Of a stretch of DNA of 64,000 bases, positions 45,972 through 58,300 are shown piece after piece; position 1 is the first letter of the stretch; the number at the start of each line of letters is the position of its first letter. The position numbers and the translations under genes were made by a program. Origin of the DNA: JAHFUA01 sp963733935 (GTDB taxonomy: Bacteria > Acidobacteriota > Terriglobia > Terriglobales > Acidobacteriaceae); assembly GCA_963733935.1 (NCBI GenBank), contig CAVTEQ010000014.1, forward strand, positions 744,001-808,000, written 5' to 3'. The notes under the pieces are model-generated. The model ran no database searches, was not told the origin of the DNA, and saw nothing but the letters and a program-made list of their open reading frames with translations.

Positions 45972-47987
45972 ATGCGAGTGCTGGCGGTCCTTTGGTGTGG
46001 CGTAATGCTGGGGGCGATAATGGCCGCCCAGAATCCTCCTTCGACGAGTGCTCCCACTTCCGCCGGCGACTCCGGCCAGCAGCAAACCCAGGCACAACCC
46101 GACAACCCGTTGCAGCAGCCCCCAAAGCCAATCGTCCAGCCGCAAAAGCCCACCCCTGCGACCTTTGAGCTGGGCGGCGCGCCCGGGGCCAGCAAGGACC
46201 AGGAACTGGGCGAAGTGCGGCTGATGACCCGCTACACCCAGATCAACGGCGACCCGACGAAGTCGTTCTACGTTCCCGGGGAGAACAACCTAGGGGAGTT
46301 CAATTATTTTCTCGACCGCGGGGTGCTGGAGACCCGCCGCCTGCAGATCCTCACTATGTTCCGCGCCACCGATGACAAGAGCATCGACCCTGAGCACAAC
46401 AGTTTGCAGCGGGGCTACTTGCGGCTCTACGGTCCGCGTGACGAATACATCGTTGGCGACGCGCTGGTGAACTTCTCGCGCCTTTCCTTCAGCCAAAATA
46501 TCCGCGGCTTGGACACCTCATGGAAGCTGGGGGATAGCTGGAAGCTCACCACCGTGGGCGGCGTATCCATCGACCGCTGGGGCTCGATCTGGAATGACCT
46601 CCTGGGCCGTCCTTACCTGGCGACAGTCGCGGGCAGCCGCTTGGAATATCGCTTCAACAAGCGTTCCGCGCTGGGATTCAACTTCGCCTACAGCAAGGAC
46701 AATCCCGGCACTCTGCCGCCGCCGTGCGATCCCACGCAACCCGGCCAGGGCGCCTGTTTCATCGGCGCGCCGCCAGAGCCCGCCGACAACAAGGTAGGCA
46801 GCGTCGATCTCAAACTGCAGTTTCCCTGGGGCCTGCGGATGGATGCGGAGTACGCCTACTCGTTCACCAACTTCGATACCAGGCGTGTGTTCGCGGGCAC
46901 GCTGCCGCCGCCGTGCGATCCCGCAACCCCCAGCGTTAGCCCGTGCTTTACTCCTTGTTCCCAAGTCGATACCCGAGCGCCGGCGCCAGGCTGCGGCACG
47001 CAGGGAGATTGGGGCGCGCACGCCGAGGCCACGTACCGCTGGCACAAGCTGACGCTGCGGGGCTCGTTCTCGCGATACCAGCCGAATTTCACTTCCATGA
47101 ACGCGCGCCAGATCAACGATCTGCAGGACAGCATCTTCCGCGCCAGCTACGACCTGACGTACTTCCTCACCTTGGACGGCACCATTCGCCGATCCAGCAA
47201 CAACCTGCGCGATCAGCTCACGTCGACTCCCGCCGGATACGAGACCGTGCTTTGGGGCCCGGAAATGCACTTTATCCTGCACGACCTCGGTTTCTATCGC
47301 CGCGCGATTTTTGAGTTCGGCTATCGCGAGCGCGAGTTGCACGGCACGCGGCCCACGCCGGGGACGTGCCTTCTGAATGAACCGGCCACCACCCGCTGCG
47401 CCGATCAGGTGGTGCGGATGCCCTACGCCGAGTTCACCATGCCCTACCACCACACGTACGTCACGCTGGGCTACGAGCTGCGGGATACGATAGACAATCT
47501 CGATCCCACCCAGACCTCTCATACTCACCGCGTCTACGCTTCCCTGCGGGGGCTCTACGACGTGCGCGGCTGGCATATTCATCCTAACCTTCGTTTCGAG
47601 CTCGAACGACAAGCCCACCAGCCCAACCTGACGCCGCTAACAGCTTGCAATCCGCTGTTAGGGCTCTCCGATCCCTGCCTGCTTACCTACGATTCCAACC
47701 GGCTGGATACGGCGGCGGTTTACGCCGAGGCGCCGCGCTGGGTCATCATCGAACTGGGATATCGGGTCACCACAGCCACGATCTTCGGGCCCTCGGGTTA
47801 TAACCGTCCTTCGTACCGCGCGGCGCTTACTTACAAAATACGCAATGATGAAAACGCCTTGTTGATCCTCTCGTTCCTGCGCAGCAACTATTTCTACCTG
47901 ACGCCTCCAACGCTGATCCCCATCACCAATTTCGATGAGCGGCAGTTCGGGGTGTCGTTTGTGTACAAGTTCGGCAAGCACCGCTGA
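45972..47987 (+). CDS. outer-membrane beta-barrel protein
   Basis: The 671-residue protein starts with a signal peptide (MRVLAVLWCGVMLGAIMAAQ). A proline/glutamine-rich linker (about residues 22-60) follows, then a long series of alternating aromatic/polar strands (YLRLYGPRDEYIVGDALVNFSRLSF, HAEATYRWHKLTLRGSFSRY, YHHTYVTLGYELRDT) ending with the aromatic C-terminal strand QFGVSFVYKFGKHR. This is typical of large bacterial beta-barrels. No POTRA or TonB-plug motif is seen. ATG 45972 was chosen because of the signal peptide; the frame is open from 45834. It is translationally linked to the cyclase that follows (7-base gap). Confidence 0.75.
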   Translation: MRVLAVLWCGVMLGAIMAAQNPPSTSAPTSAGDSGQQQTQAQPDNPLQQPPKPIVQPQKPTPATFELGGAPGASKDQELGEVRLMTRYTQINGDPTKSFYVPGENNLGEFNYFLDRGVLETRRLQILTMFRATDDKSIDPEHNSLQRGYLRLYGPRDEYIVGDALVNFSRLSFSQNIRGLDTSWKLGDSWKLTTVGGVSIDRWGSIWNDLLGRPYLATVAGSRLEYRFNKRSALGFNFAYSKDNPGTLPPPCDPTQPGQGACFIGAPPEPADNKVGSVDLKLQFPWGLRMDAEYAYSFTNFDTRRVFAGTLPPPCDPATPSVSPCFTPCSQVDTRAPAPGCGTQGDWGAHAEATYRWHKLTLRGSFSRYQPNFTSMNARQINDLQDSIFRASYDLTYFLTLDGTIRRSSNNLRDQLTSTPAGYETVLWGPEMHFILHDLGFYRRAIFEFGYRERELHGTRPTPGTCLLNEPATTRCADQVVRMPYAEFTMPYHHTYVTLGYELRDTIDNLDPTQTSHTHRVYASLRGLYDVRGWHIHPNLRFELERQAHQPNLTPLTACNPLLGLSDPCLLTYDSNRLDTAAVYAEAPRWVIIELGYRVTTATIFGPSGYNRPSYRAALTYKIRNDENALLILSFLRSNYFYLTPPTLIPITNFDERQFGVSFVYKFGKHR

Positions 47988-47994
47988 GGAGCCG

Positions 47995-50346
47995 GTGAAG
48001 AAAGATCCCGCAGAGCGGAAATCGAGCTGGATGGCGGTGCGCAAGCGCCTGCCGCTGGGGCGCGTCGACCTGTTGATCTCCCTGCTGGTGACGCTGGCCG
48101 GCCTGCTGGCCTTCTGGTGGGTTGCGATCATGGGATCGGAGCGCGGCGCGCTCTCGCTGCTGCACTCGGTGGAGTTGCGCTCGCTGGATTCCCGCTTCCT
48201 GTTGCGCGGCCCGCGCGCGCGTGATGCTCGCATCGTGATTGTGGCCATCGACGAAAACACCTTGCGCAAGCTGGGCGCGTTTCCCGTGGCGCGCGACGCC
48301 TACGCGCGGCTGCTCGACCGGCTGCACGCCGCCGGGGCCCGAACTATCGCCTTCGACGCCGACTTCCCTACGCCCGAAAAAAACGCCGCGCTGGAGGCGC
48401 TCAAACGCCTGGAGGCGGAGATCGGGAAAGACCCAGCGGCGCTCGAGAAAATCCGCGCTCTCGAGCGCACCAGCAACAATGACGCCATCCTCGCCGCATC
48501 GCTGAAGAACGCCGGCAACGTCATCCTCGGGCACATCTTCCTCGACCGCGAGCGCAGCCTGGGTACCGACCCCAAGGCCGCCCAGGATTACTACGACGTG
48601 CTTTCCTGGCAGCCGTTTCCCCAGGTGCAAAAGGTGAAGAAGAACGGCCGCGACTTCGACATGAACGCAGCGTGGGCGCGAAACGGAGACGTGGAGTGGG
48701 GCATCGAGCCCAACATCCGTCTGCTCGCCGAGTCCGCCAAGACCTATGGCTTTTTCAACGCCGTCCCCGACGCCGACGGCGTCTATCGCCGCGAGCCGCT
48801 GATCGTCCGCTATCAGGACCAGGATTATTTCCCTTCGCTTTCGTTGCAGGCAGTGAAGGAGTTCGAGCATATCTCCGACCAGGACACCATCGCTTTCATG
48901 GCGGAAACCGGCCTGGAGAGAATTCAACTCGGCACGCACGTCTTTCGCACCGAGCGCGACGGCAGCGTGATCATCAACTACGCCGGCCCGTCGAAGACTT
49001 ATCCGCAGTTCTCGATGGCGGACGTGATCAGCGGCGTGGTTCCGCCGGAGGTCTTCCGCGACAAGATCGTGCTGCTCGGGGCCACCGCGCTGGGCATCGG
49101 CGACCTGCGCGCCACGCCGTTCAAGTCCACCGCCATGGGGGTGGAGCTGCACGCCAATACCATCGACAACCTGCTGCACACCGGCGAACCCGACCGCAGC
49201 TTTCTGCGGCGGGGCTCGACGCAGGAGATGGTGGACCTGGCTTTCATCCTGGTGCTCGGCCTGGGAATGGGCGTGGTGTTCTCGCGCAGCCGGCCGCTGC
49301 TTTCCACGCTCTCTGCCATTCTGGCGCTGCTGATCTTCGGCGTGGCCGTGTATCAAGCCTTCGCACACCTGGGTTGGTGGTTGTGGTTCGTTCTGCCGGC
49401 GGGAGTGCTGATTGCCAACTATGGCGGCGTCACCAGCTTCCGCATGATCTTCGAAGAACGTGAGAAGCGGAAGATCCGAAAGACCTTCTCGCAGTACGTT
49501 TCTCCCGGCGTCATTCGCCTGATCGAGCAGGACCCGAAAAAGTATTTCCGCACCGGCGGCGAGTCGAAAGAGCTGTCCATTATGTTCGCCGATATCCGGT
49601 CGTTCACCACCATTTCGGAAGGCATGAGCCCGGACGAGCTGGTTTTCCTGCTCAACGAATACCTGGGTGAGATGACCGACATCCTGTTCAAGCGCTGGGG
49701 CACGCTCGATAAGTACATCGGCGACGCCATCATGGGGTTCTGGGGCTCGCCTTACCCGCAGCCCGACCACGCCGAGCGCGCCTGCGGCTGCGCGCTGGAC
49801 ATGCAGGCACGGCTTCAGGAGCTGAACCGCAAGTGGGAAGCGGAGGGGCGCAAGCAGCTCTCCATCGGCATCGGGATCAACACCGGCGTGGTGAACGTCG
49901 GCAACATGGGTTCGAACCGCCGCCTGGCGTGGACGGTGATGGGCGACGGCGTCAACCTGGCGTCGCGCCTCGAGGGGCTCAACAAGGAGTACCACACCGG
50001 CATCATCATCAACGAAAGCACGTGGCGGCAGGTGAGCTCGCTCTTTGTCTGCCGCGAGCTGGACTACACGCGTGTGAAGGGTAAGCTCCAGCCGGTGAGC
50101 CTGTACGAGCTGCTGGCCTTCGCGCCGGAGGCGCCGCGCTATGCCGATCTGCTGGCGCAGTTCGCGGGCGCGCTGGCCGCTTATCGCCGGCGCGATTGGG
50201 GCGAGGCGATTGAGAGTTTCGAGAAGCTGCTGGCGCGCTATCCCGACGATGGCCCGTCGCACGAGCTGCTCAAACGCTCGCATGAATACCGTCACGAAGG
50301 TCCGGCGGCGGATTGGGATGGCGTGTACGTGATGAAGACCAAGTGA
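47995..50346 (+). CDS. CHASE2-domain adenylate/guanylate cyclase
   Basis: The protein is about 783 residues from GTG 47995, which has a GAGGAG ribosome binding site; a longer ATG start at 47935 would overlap the beta-barrel gene. A membrane span (DLLISLLVTLAGLLAFWWVA) precedes an extracytoplasmic CHASE2 sensor (about residues 50-360), then three more spans and a cytoplasmic class III cyclase domain with SIMFADIRSFTTISEG (metal Asp), LDKYIGDAIMGFWGSP (adenine-type Lys and metal Asp) and TVMGDGVNLASRLEGL (Asn and Arg). A TPR-like tail (DWGEAIESFEKLLARYPDD) ends it. The Lys suggests cAMP as product. CHASE2 cyclases beside FecR proteins are a recurrent pairing. Confidence 0.95.
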   Translation: MKKDPAERKSSWMAVRKRLPLGRVDLLISLLVTLAGLLAFWWVAIMGSERGALSLLHSVELRSLDSRFLLRGPRARDARIVIVAIDENTLRKLGAFPVARDAYARLLDRLHAAGARTIAFDADFPTPEKNAALEALKRLEAEIGKDPAALEKIRALERTSNNDAILAASLKNAGNVILGHIFLDRERSLGTDPKAAQDYYDVLSWQPFPQVQKVKKNGRDFDMNAAWARNGDVEWGIEPNIRLLAESAKTYGFFNAVPDADGVYRREPLIVRYQDQDYFPSLSLQAVKEFEHISDQDTIAFMAETGLERIQLGTHVFRTERDGSVIINYAGPSKTYPQFSMADVISGVVPPEVFRDKIVLLGATALGIGDLRATPFKSTAMGVELHANTIDNLLHTGEPDRSFLRRGSTQEMVDLAFILVLGLGMGVVFSRSRPLLSTLSAILALLIFGVAVYQAFAHLGWWLWFVLPAGVLIANYGGVTSFRMIFEEREKRKIRKTFSQYVSPGVIRLIEQDPKKYFRTGGESKELSIMFADIRSFTTISEGMSPDELVFLLNEYLGEMTDILFKRWGTLDKYIGDAIMGFWGSPYPQPDHAERACGCALDMQARLQELNRKWEAEGRKQLSIGIGINTGVVNVGNMGSNRRLAWTVMGDGVNLASRLEGLNKEYHTGIIINESTWRQVSSLFVCRELDYTRVKGKLQPVSLYELLAFAPEAPRYADLLAQFAGALAAYRRRDWGEAIESFEKLLARYPDDGPSHELLKRSHEYRHEGPAADWDGVYVMKTK

Positions 50347-50359
50347 GGAGCATGCTTAA

Positions 50360-50436
50360 TCGCCGGAAACGCCGGAAACGCCGTAACCGGCTGATGTTGG
50401 CGTCGATTTCGGCGATCCCGGCGATCTCGGCGATGG
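50360..50436 (+). repeat. word repeat (CGCCGGAAACG and CGGCGATC types)
   Basis: Three copies of cgccggaaacg/ccgtaa are followed by four copies of tcggcgatcc/cggcgatct. The two arms are only partly complementary. It lies between the cyclase and the FecR gene. Confidence 0.55.
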
Positions 50437-50461
50437 ACGGGACGAGGAAATGGGGGCAGGA

Positions 50462-53400
50462 ATGACACGTCGGATTGTAATCGCGATCGTCGCGCTATTG
50501 CTGGGGGCCAGTTCGGCGGCAGCGCCGCCGGATGCTCCCCCCGCAAACAAGGCCGGCAACATTAGCGCGCTGCTGCCGCTGGCCAACGTCGTGCGCGGGC
50601 CGGCGAAGCAGGAGGTCATCACCGCCGCCAAGAAGGGCGATGACGTCATCTGGAACGACCTGGTGCGCACCGACAAGGGAGGCCGCGCCCGCATCACCCT
50701 GCTCGACCAGTCCATCCTGTCCGTGGGCTCGCAGGCGGAATTGCGCATCATCAAGCACGACGCCAAGTCGCAGCAGACCTCGATCGAAGTCGGCTACGGC
50801 CGCGTGCGTATGGAAGTCACGCCCGTCACCAAGCAGGGCGGCAGTTTTGAGGTCAAAACCGCCACTGCGGTGGCCGGAGTGATAGGGACCATCTTCGGTA
50901 TCGACTCCGCCATCGGCGCCACCACCTTCCTGTGCCTCTCGGGAACGGTGATGGTGGGCAGCAACGATCCTGGCGTTCCCGGCCGGGTGCCTTGCACAGC
51001 AGGCATGGCGGCCGTGGTAGCTGCCGGCAAAGCGCCGGTCACGCGCCCGGCCACGCAGCAGGAGATCCAGCAGATCGTGCAAGATACCGAGCCCGCTGTC
51101 ATCAGCGCCATAAATCCAAGTTCGCTTCTGCCCGGAGTTACAACCAACGTCACCATCACGGGGACGCAACTGGACAACGTGAATGCGGTGAGTTCTTCCT
51201 CCGCAGCGGTTACGGCGACTCTGAATGCAGGCGGCACCGCTGCCAGCGTCGGCGTGCACCTGGCGGTTGCGGCTACGGCAACGCCGGGACCGGTGACTCT
51301 CACGCTCAGCAAGAGCAGCGGGTGTGAGCTCAGCGGCGGTGTTCAGCGTGCTCGCGCCTCCGAGCAGCGCGGCGGTGACGGGAGGGGATTACAAGCAGCC
51401 TTTCCTCACGACTATCGATCAGGAGCGGCAATCGGCGCTTGCCGGACTGAACGGGCTGGGAGTGGGGCTGGCGCAATCCGCCGATCAGGCTTACAACCAA
51501 ATCAGCGCGGCGAACGGCGCCCTCAGCACTCCTCTGGACATCTCGCAAGCCGCAACCGACTTGAAAACGCCGGTGACAGCCGAGATGAACGCTGCCACCA
51601 CCGACGGCACCAGCGTCAATCAAGCCGCGCAGACTGCCGGCAGCGCCTTCACGACTCTTTACAACGCCGCCTGGCAGACGCTGCTTACGCGCAGCCCCGG
51701 CGGCGCGCCCGACAACCAGTTCCAGAACGACCTGTCCGGCGCTTTCAACCAGGTAAATGCGACTTTGCTCGGCGCCTTCAGTCGCCGCCCAGGTTGACCT
51801 GGGACAGCAGGTGCAGGCGCAGAACGCGACCATCCAGCAGATAACCAGTACCTGGCTGGCGAAGATTCAGCAGTTGGCGCAAAGCCAGGCCCCGCCAAGC
51901 ATCAGGGCGCTCTCGGCCAACGCCGCGCCGTCGACCGGCGGCATTCCGATCATTATCACCGGCGCCAATTTTGACCCGAACACCAAGGTTATGTTCGGCA
52001 ACGTGGCCGCTCCCAACGTCACGTTCATCAATGAGACCCAACTCAGCGTGGTTGTGCCTCCGGGTAACCCGGGCACCGTGGACATCGTGCTCGTGGGCGG
52101 CAGCGGCCTGACCACCACGATGGCGGGCGCTTTCAGCTTCGGCGGACCAGTACCAGCCATTACGCCCGCGGACAAGACCGTCAACCCGGGAGAAGCGGTT
52201 ACGCTCGACGGCAGCCGCTCCGTCGACACTCTCACCGGAACGACCCTCACTTACAACTGGACATTCTGCAGCCTGGGCTTCAGGCCGCCCCAAGTCGGAG
52301 CTGCGCTGCCGCTGATGAACGCTCCCGCGTGCAACCCTGCGCCCGGAACCGTCGTGGGCACCGACTCACTGTTCTCGCTCACGCCGCCAATCACCCCCGG
52401 CCAGTATTACGCGCGCCTGCAAATCAACGATAACCTGGGCGCCAGCGCTGTGATCTACAGTTCGGTGGCCGTCAGCCAGCCGAGCTACGACGACCCTGCC
52501 ACGCGCATGGTTTCGCTCGCCCAGGCCTACTCTTCACGGCTGCCGGACCAGGTGCTGGCATTCTTTGATGCTACCGGTTACCCGGCTTACACTGCCCTGG
52601 GACAGGCGCTGCGAGAAGTTCTGCCAACCTACAGCAGCCTGCGGGTGAACCTGCAAGGCATGATCGTCAACGCCAACGCGGGTCTCGCGACCATCCAGGC
52701 CAATTGGCAGTTGATCTACACGATTAAGAACGATCCTGCCTGCCAGAACAACCCATCCTGCCAGCCGCCGACATACTCTGCGACGGTCGGGGCCGTGACC
52801 ACCGTGTGGACGCTCACACCAGGAAAAGGCTGGTGGATCACGGACCTGCGCCCGCAGCCCACACTGCCCGGTCTTCCCAACACCACTTCGTCCTTGCCCG
52901 ACTTGCAGGTGACCGCGGTTGTTCGCACCGGCCCGCAGACTTTCCTGGCCACCGTGCTGAATACGGGCACAGCCTCCAGCGGTCCCAGCACAGTGCACTT
53001 CGTTCTCACCAATCCGACCACCAGCGCCCGGATTGGGACGGCGGATGGTTCTCTTGGCGGCGTTCAGGTCAACGGGACGGGGCAGGCGGCAGCGACCATC
53101 GATCTATCCTCGCTTACTCAGAACGTCACGGCGCAGATCACGGCTACGGTGAACCCAGGGTGCACGTTGCAGGAGAGCAACTGCAATAACAACACTTCGA
53201 CCTTCGGCGTCGATCTTGTGCCTTTGAACGTGCCGCTGCCCGATCTGAAGATCACCGGCGTGACGGTGGCGGGGCAAAACACGCCTCCATTCGTGATCGG
53301 CACTGGCACGCAGACTTTCCAGGCCACGGTGAGCAACGCCGGACCGGGCGCGTTAGCGGCGACCGCGCTCGTTCATTTTGCGCTGACCGACACGCTCGGC

Positions 53401-55231
53401 GACACTCTGACGGCAGATGGCAGCCTATCCGCGCTGGCGGCGGGCGCCAGCACCCAGGTCTCGGCCAGTATCGTGATTCCCAGCAGCATCAAGCAGGGCA
53501 CCAGCGGGCAATTGACGGTCACGGTCAACCCAGGTTGCGCCGTTCAGGAGAGCGATTGCACCAATAACAGCGTCTCTAACCTGCCCGTTACCCTCGGCAG
53601 TCCGCCGGCGATCACCATTACCTCTTCGCGCGCCAACACGAGCAGCGCTAACCCGGTCGAACTGAACGGCATCCTCCCGGAACTGGTGACGCTCACCGCG
53701 ACGCGTCCGGACAACGCCGCGGGAACCGTGACATTGACCTTCACCGATCAGCCGCAAGTCGCCAATAGTCCCACTCAGCTTACGTCGATCCCCTACAACA
53801 CTCCCGAACCCGCGGACTTCTTCGCCACCCTCGATGCCGGCGGGAACGTCACCACCGGAGCGACGAGCGTCCAGGTGACGCCGACGAATGCCGTGCCGGC
53901 GGCCACCTCCAATCCCACAACGCTCTTCTTCAACGTCGGCGACATCCTGCTCAGTCTGCCCGCCGGAACGATCTGCATTCCGATCGGGGCCGGCGGCCAA
54001 GCCCCGGTTCCCGGATTCGCGATTAATGCGGTCAGCGGCTTCAACGTTCCCACGGTCAGTTGGCAATGGGCAGGGCTGAGCGCCGGGGTTTCGGTGAACC
54101 AGGTTAGCGGTACGGCCAGCTTGTCCGGCACTACGTACAGCCTGCCGTCGTTCATCTTCACGGTCGCCAACCCCGTCACGCAGGCGGCTTTTTTCGCCGT
54201 CACCATCACCAACTCGCAGGGCCTGGCCACCAAAGCGTTCAGCCTGAGCTTTGATTTCAGCGCCACGCCGTGCGGACAAGCGGGAGGCCTGTTTGGCGTT
54301 GGCCACACGTCGAGCGGTACCTGGACGCGTGGGGCGTTCGGCGGCGGCGGGATGGCCAAATCCACTGCCAGGCCGGCAACGACCGCCTCGATGCCTGACC
54401 TGCAGATCAGCGCCGCTAGCATCACTTTCTCGCCCTCGATTCCCAAGCCCGGCGACACGGTAGCGGTGCGCTTCCGCGTGACCAACGCCGGCAACGCCGA
54501 CGCGCAGCGCGTTCCCATCACACTCGTGGTCAACGGCACAGCCGTCGCCTCGGATACATTCGATGTGCGCGCCGGGGCCAGCACGCTCGCGGCGCTCGAG
54601 TGGACGAACGCTAACCCACCTTCCGAGCCGCGGCCCGCTTCAGGCCGCGGTGGTGGTGGACGCGAACCACAGCATCCAGCAGAAGAGCGCGCTCGGGAAA
54701 TCCGCTCCACTCGCCCATTTCGCTTTCTTGCCGGGCTCAGTGCCGCAGACCGGCGGCCTGGTGACGGCAGCGCAGCGTGCCACGCTGGAGGTTGCTGACG
54801 GAAGTTGTGTAGGCTTCCGCTTCGCATCCGGCGCGGGCTCGGCCTGTGGCTCCGCCGACGTCGAGATCACGGCCGAGCAACTTGCGAGCGGCCGGTTTTC
54901 CCTATCCGCTCAGAACGGCATCGCCGACATCGGTGCGGCGTTCGGCGGTAGAAATCTGGCGGGGGTGCAATATCAACCCGAGGTGCCCGCGGTCGCCGGA
55001 CACAGCTATGCGGTGCAACTGCGCGGCGGCAAGACCGGCATTCTGCGCCTGATGGCGATCCGCAATCCCGCGCAAACGAGCGGCAAAGGACGCCAGGTGT
55101 TCAGCGGCAGCAACGCGGCGCGCAGCGTCGGCGCCCAGACTACCGGGCCGGTCGAGACCGGCGACGTTTCGGGCGTCCACACTGCGAGCCAGTCGAAAGC
55201 CTACTTCGACGTGAGCTACCAGACGCAGTAG
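50462..55231 (+). CDS. FecR-domain secreted protein with IPT and CARDB modules, frameshifted
   Basis: ATG 50462 begins a signal peptide (MTRRIVIAIVALLLGASSAAA). A FecR domain follows (VVRGPAKQEVITAAKKGDDVIWNDLVRTDKGGRARITLLDQSILSVGSQAELRI), then an IPT/TIG fold (about residues 215-290), a helical linker, a second IPT (SIRALSANAAPSTGGIPIIITGANFDPNTKVMFG), a PKD-like segment (ITPADKTVNPGEAVTLDGSRS) and CARDB-like repeats (DLKITGVTVAGQNTP..., LQISAASITFSPS...), to about 1580 residues. Three +1 frame changes at about 51323, 51780 and 54625 break the frame; all are restored within a few residues. The extracytoplasmic FecR domain with the CHASE2 cyclase upstream suggests a linked surface-sensing unit, not an iron-uptake anti-sigma factor. 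Confidence 0.85.
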
Positions 55232-55238
55232 GACAATA

Positions 55239-55274
55239 GATGACCCGATGAGCCGATCACCCGATCTCCCGATT
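55239..55274 (+). repeat. single-arm word repeat (CGATCACCCGATC type)
   Basis: Four degenerate copies of (t)gacccgat/cgatcacccgat follow the FecR gene stop. The same words form a two-armed hairpin at 2943-3017. Confidence 0.5.
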
Positions 55275-55308
55275 TGTCTGGGGCTTCACCAGAGCAAAAC
55301 TGTGCGCC

Positions 55309-58300
55309 CTACTGCACCGTGAACGTCACAGTCGTGGTGTGCTGCAAGCTGCCGTTCGCCGTTCCCATAACCGTAACGGTGTAAGTGCCCGCGGGTGTGC
55401 TGAATTGCTGCGGCTGCGGCGTAACGCCTGCGCCGCCTCCACCGCAGGAGACCAGCAGCATCAGGCCGATGAGCAGCAGGAGCAGCAGCGCCGCCACGCG
55501 CTTACGTGAGCGCCGGCGCGCTCCCAATCCCAACATCACGATCCCCGGCAGCGGCATCCACAGCGCATAGAGCGGAGCGCGGTTCCTGCGGGGAACGGGC
55601 GTCAGCAGCCCGACCGTGCGCGCCGTAGTACTGATGGTCAGCGTGGACGCCGCCCCAGCCGCATTCACGGAGTTCGGAGAGAAGCTGCACTGCGTGCCCT
55701 GCGGCAGCCCCAGGCAGACGAGTTCGATTGCGCTCGCGAACGGCCCGAACTGCTGGCTGGCGGTCACGTTGAACTTCACCGACCCGCCTGCGCTGATGGT
55801 GGTCGGACCGGCCGCCGCCGCGGCCACGCTAAAGTCTGTGACGGTGATGATCTGCTGTGCCGGCTTGGAATCGGCCTCGCCGTCATTCACCATCAAGGTC
55901 ACGGTGTTGGCGCCGGCGGGCATCGTTACCGTCGGACTGACGCCGGTTACCACGCCATTGCCCTCGGGGAATGGCCCGGTCCAGCGGTAGGTCAGCGGAT
56001 CATGGTCGGCATCGATGGAGGCAGAGCCGTTGAGCGTTACTTTTGCTCCCTGGGCGCCGGTGGCGGCGGTGGTGAGAGCCGCTCCCAGTTTCGCGTCGGG
56101 AACGTGGTTGATCGGCTCGAACAGCGCGAACGGCGAAAGTGAAGTCACCTGTGCGACGGCGTATCCCCCTGCGGGGTTGATTGCGACCGTGCGGTCCACC
56201 CACGCGCCGTTCTCGTAGTGGAAGAGGCGAACGTTCGCCGGGTGATGGAAGATCACGCCATTGAAGCCCAGTGCCACACTGACGGCCCCCGAGTATCCCG
56301 CCGTAGTGGCGAGGTTGTAGAAGACGGCAGGCGTGCCGGTACGGAATGCAACGGGCGGCGCCGGCCCGCTCGAGGCGCTGGCAACGCTCGTGGTTCCGCC
56401 GCGCGTGACGCTGGCAAAGGTCAGGATGGCGGGAGACGCGCCGGTCGTGCCATCCACCGGCTGCACGGCGACCTCGGAGCCCGTGACTGTGTTCCCGCCT
56501 GCCGAGACCTTCTGCACGGAGGCCACGTTGTTGCTGGGGTTGGAGTCGGGCACCTGCGAGCTCACCTGCACCGTGTTGCTATCCCAACCCGGCCCTGTCA
56601 GGTTCACCGTGATGTTGACCAGGGCGCTTGCCCCGTTGTTCAGCACCGCCACGGTGCAGGCAAGGCTGTTCGCAGCCGGCGCCGGGCAGGTCATGGTCGG
56701 CGAACTGGCGGAAACGAAGCCCGCGTTGCCGACCAGTTGATTCGTCAATTGCACCTGGGTCGCGGAAGACGGTCCATTGTTGGTAACAGTAATTGCATAG
56801 CTGATCGTAGTTCCGCCAGCGTCCGGCGGAGGCACGATGGCGATCACCGGCACCAAATCGGCCGCAGCCGGCAGGATGGTGGCCACGTCATTGGCGCTGG
56901 CAGGGTTCACCGCGCCGCCGCCGGAGACCGTGGCGGTGTTCGTTACGCTGGCGGGCGCGTTGAAAGCCACGTCCGCGGTGAGCGTGATCGGCGGATAGCT
57001 CGCGCCCGCGGCCAGACTGTCCGCGCGATTGCAACTGGTCAGGCTGGGACAGGTCCAACCCGTGCCGTTGATGGCGGTAGCCGTCAGTCCGGAGGGAACG
57101 GTGTCGGTCACGGTCACGGCGCCGTTGGTCGCGCCGGCGCCGGCGGCGTTGCTGACCGTAATGGCGTAGGCCGCGCCGCTCTGCCCTTGCGCGAAGTTGC
57201 CGCTGTGAGTCTTGGCGATGCTCAGGACGGCAGGCACGATAGCGACATTGGTCACTACTGTGGCCGTGTTGTTCCCAAGGTTCAGGTCCTGATTGTTGGG
57301 GACGGAAACGGCGGCAATGTCGGTTGCCGGGCCGGAGAGACCCAACGGGATCGCCACCTGAATGGAGATGACGGCGTTCGATCCATTGGCGAGCGATCCG
57401 ACATTGCAGGTCACAACCACCGGCTGACCGGCCGTCGAGCAGATGCCGCTGGGCGCCGCCGAAACAAAGGTGAAGCCTGCCGGCAACGTGTTGGTGACCG
57501 TCACTCCGGTTGCGGCGTTGGGTCCAAGGTTGGTGGCGGTGAGCGTGTAAGTGATGGTGCTGCCCGCGGTGGCGGACTGCGGACCGCTGGCGCCGATCGC
57601 CAAGTCCGCCGACGACTGCACCGTGCCGCCTCTTACCTGGAAAACATAGCGGCCGGGCTGGGTGCTGTTCAGGCTGTTGAAGATCAAGCCGCTGGTGGTG
57701 TTGGTATCGAGGAACGAGCCGGAGACGCCTGAGCCCGGTAGCTCAAAGAACGAACCGGCGGTCTGCGAACCGTTGGAGTAGCCCACGCGGGCCGGCGATC
57801 CGCCCAGCCCGCCGCTGCCTCCGCTGGCATCGCCGGTCTCCCACTGGATCTGGTCGTAGTTGAATTCAATGTCGAAATCTCCGGCGCCTACATCGGAGCG
57901 ATCGAGCAGCAACAGCTGGAATACATTGTGCTTGGTCGGATCGCTTCCGCAGCAGTATTCGACGCCCGGCCAGTTCACGCCAAAGGCCGGACGCGCGTTC
58001 ACCGTGTCGTTTCCATAGGTGACCTGGCCGGAGGTGGGGAAGTCGGTCTCCACGTCGGCGAAATACGGCGCAATGATCGGCACGCTCGTGCTCGTCAAGC
58101 GGGAACGGCGTGAAGTCGCCGAGCGCCGAGTTGAACGTGATATTGCCGTTGTTGTTGACGAACGCCGTGCTGACCTGCAGCCCGAAGAAGTTGAGGTTCA
58201 GATTCATCGGCACGGGTCCCGCCGACTCGTCGTCATTCCCTGGCAGGACATTGGCGGAAAGGCCGGGCAAAGTGCGGAACGCGCCGCCGCCCGGCAAATT

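Noticed and set aside
50462..51320. FecR as iron-transport anti-sigma regulator
   Set aside because: It has a signal peptide rather than the cytoplasmic anti-sigma part, and no ECF sigma or TonB-dependent receptor gene is nearby.
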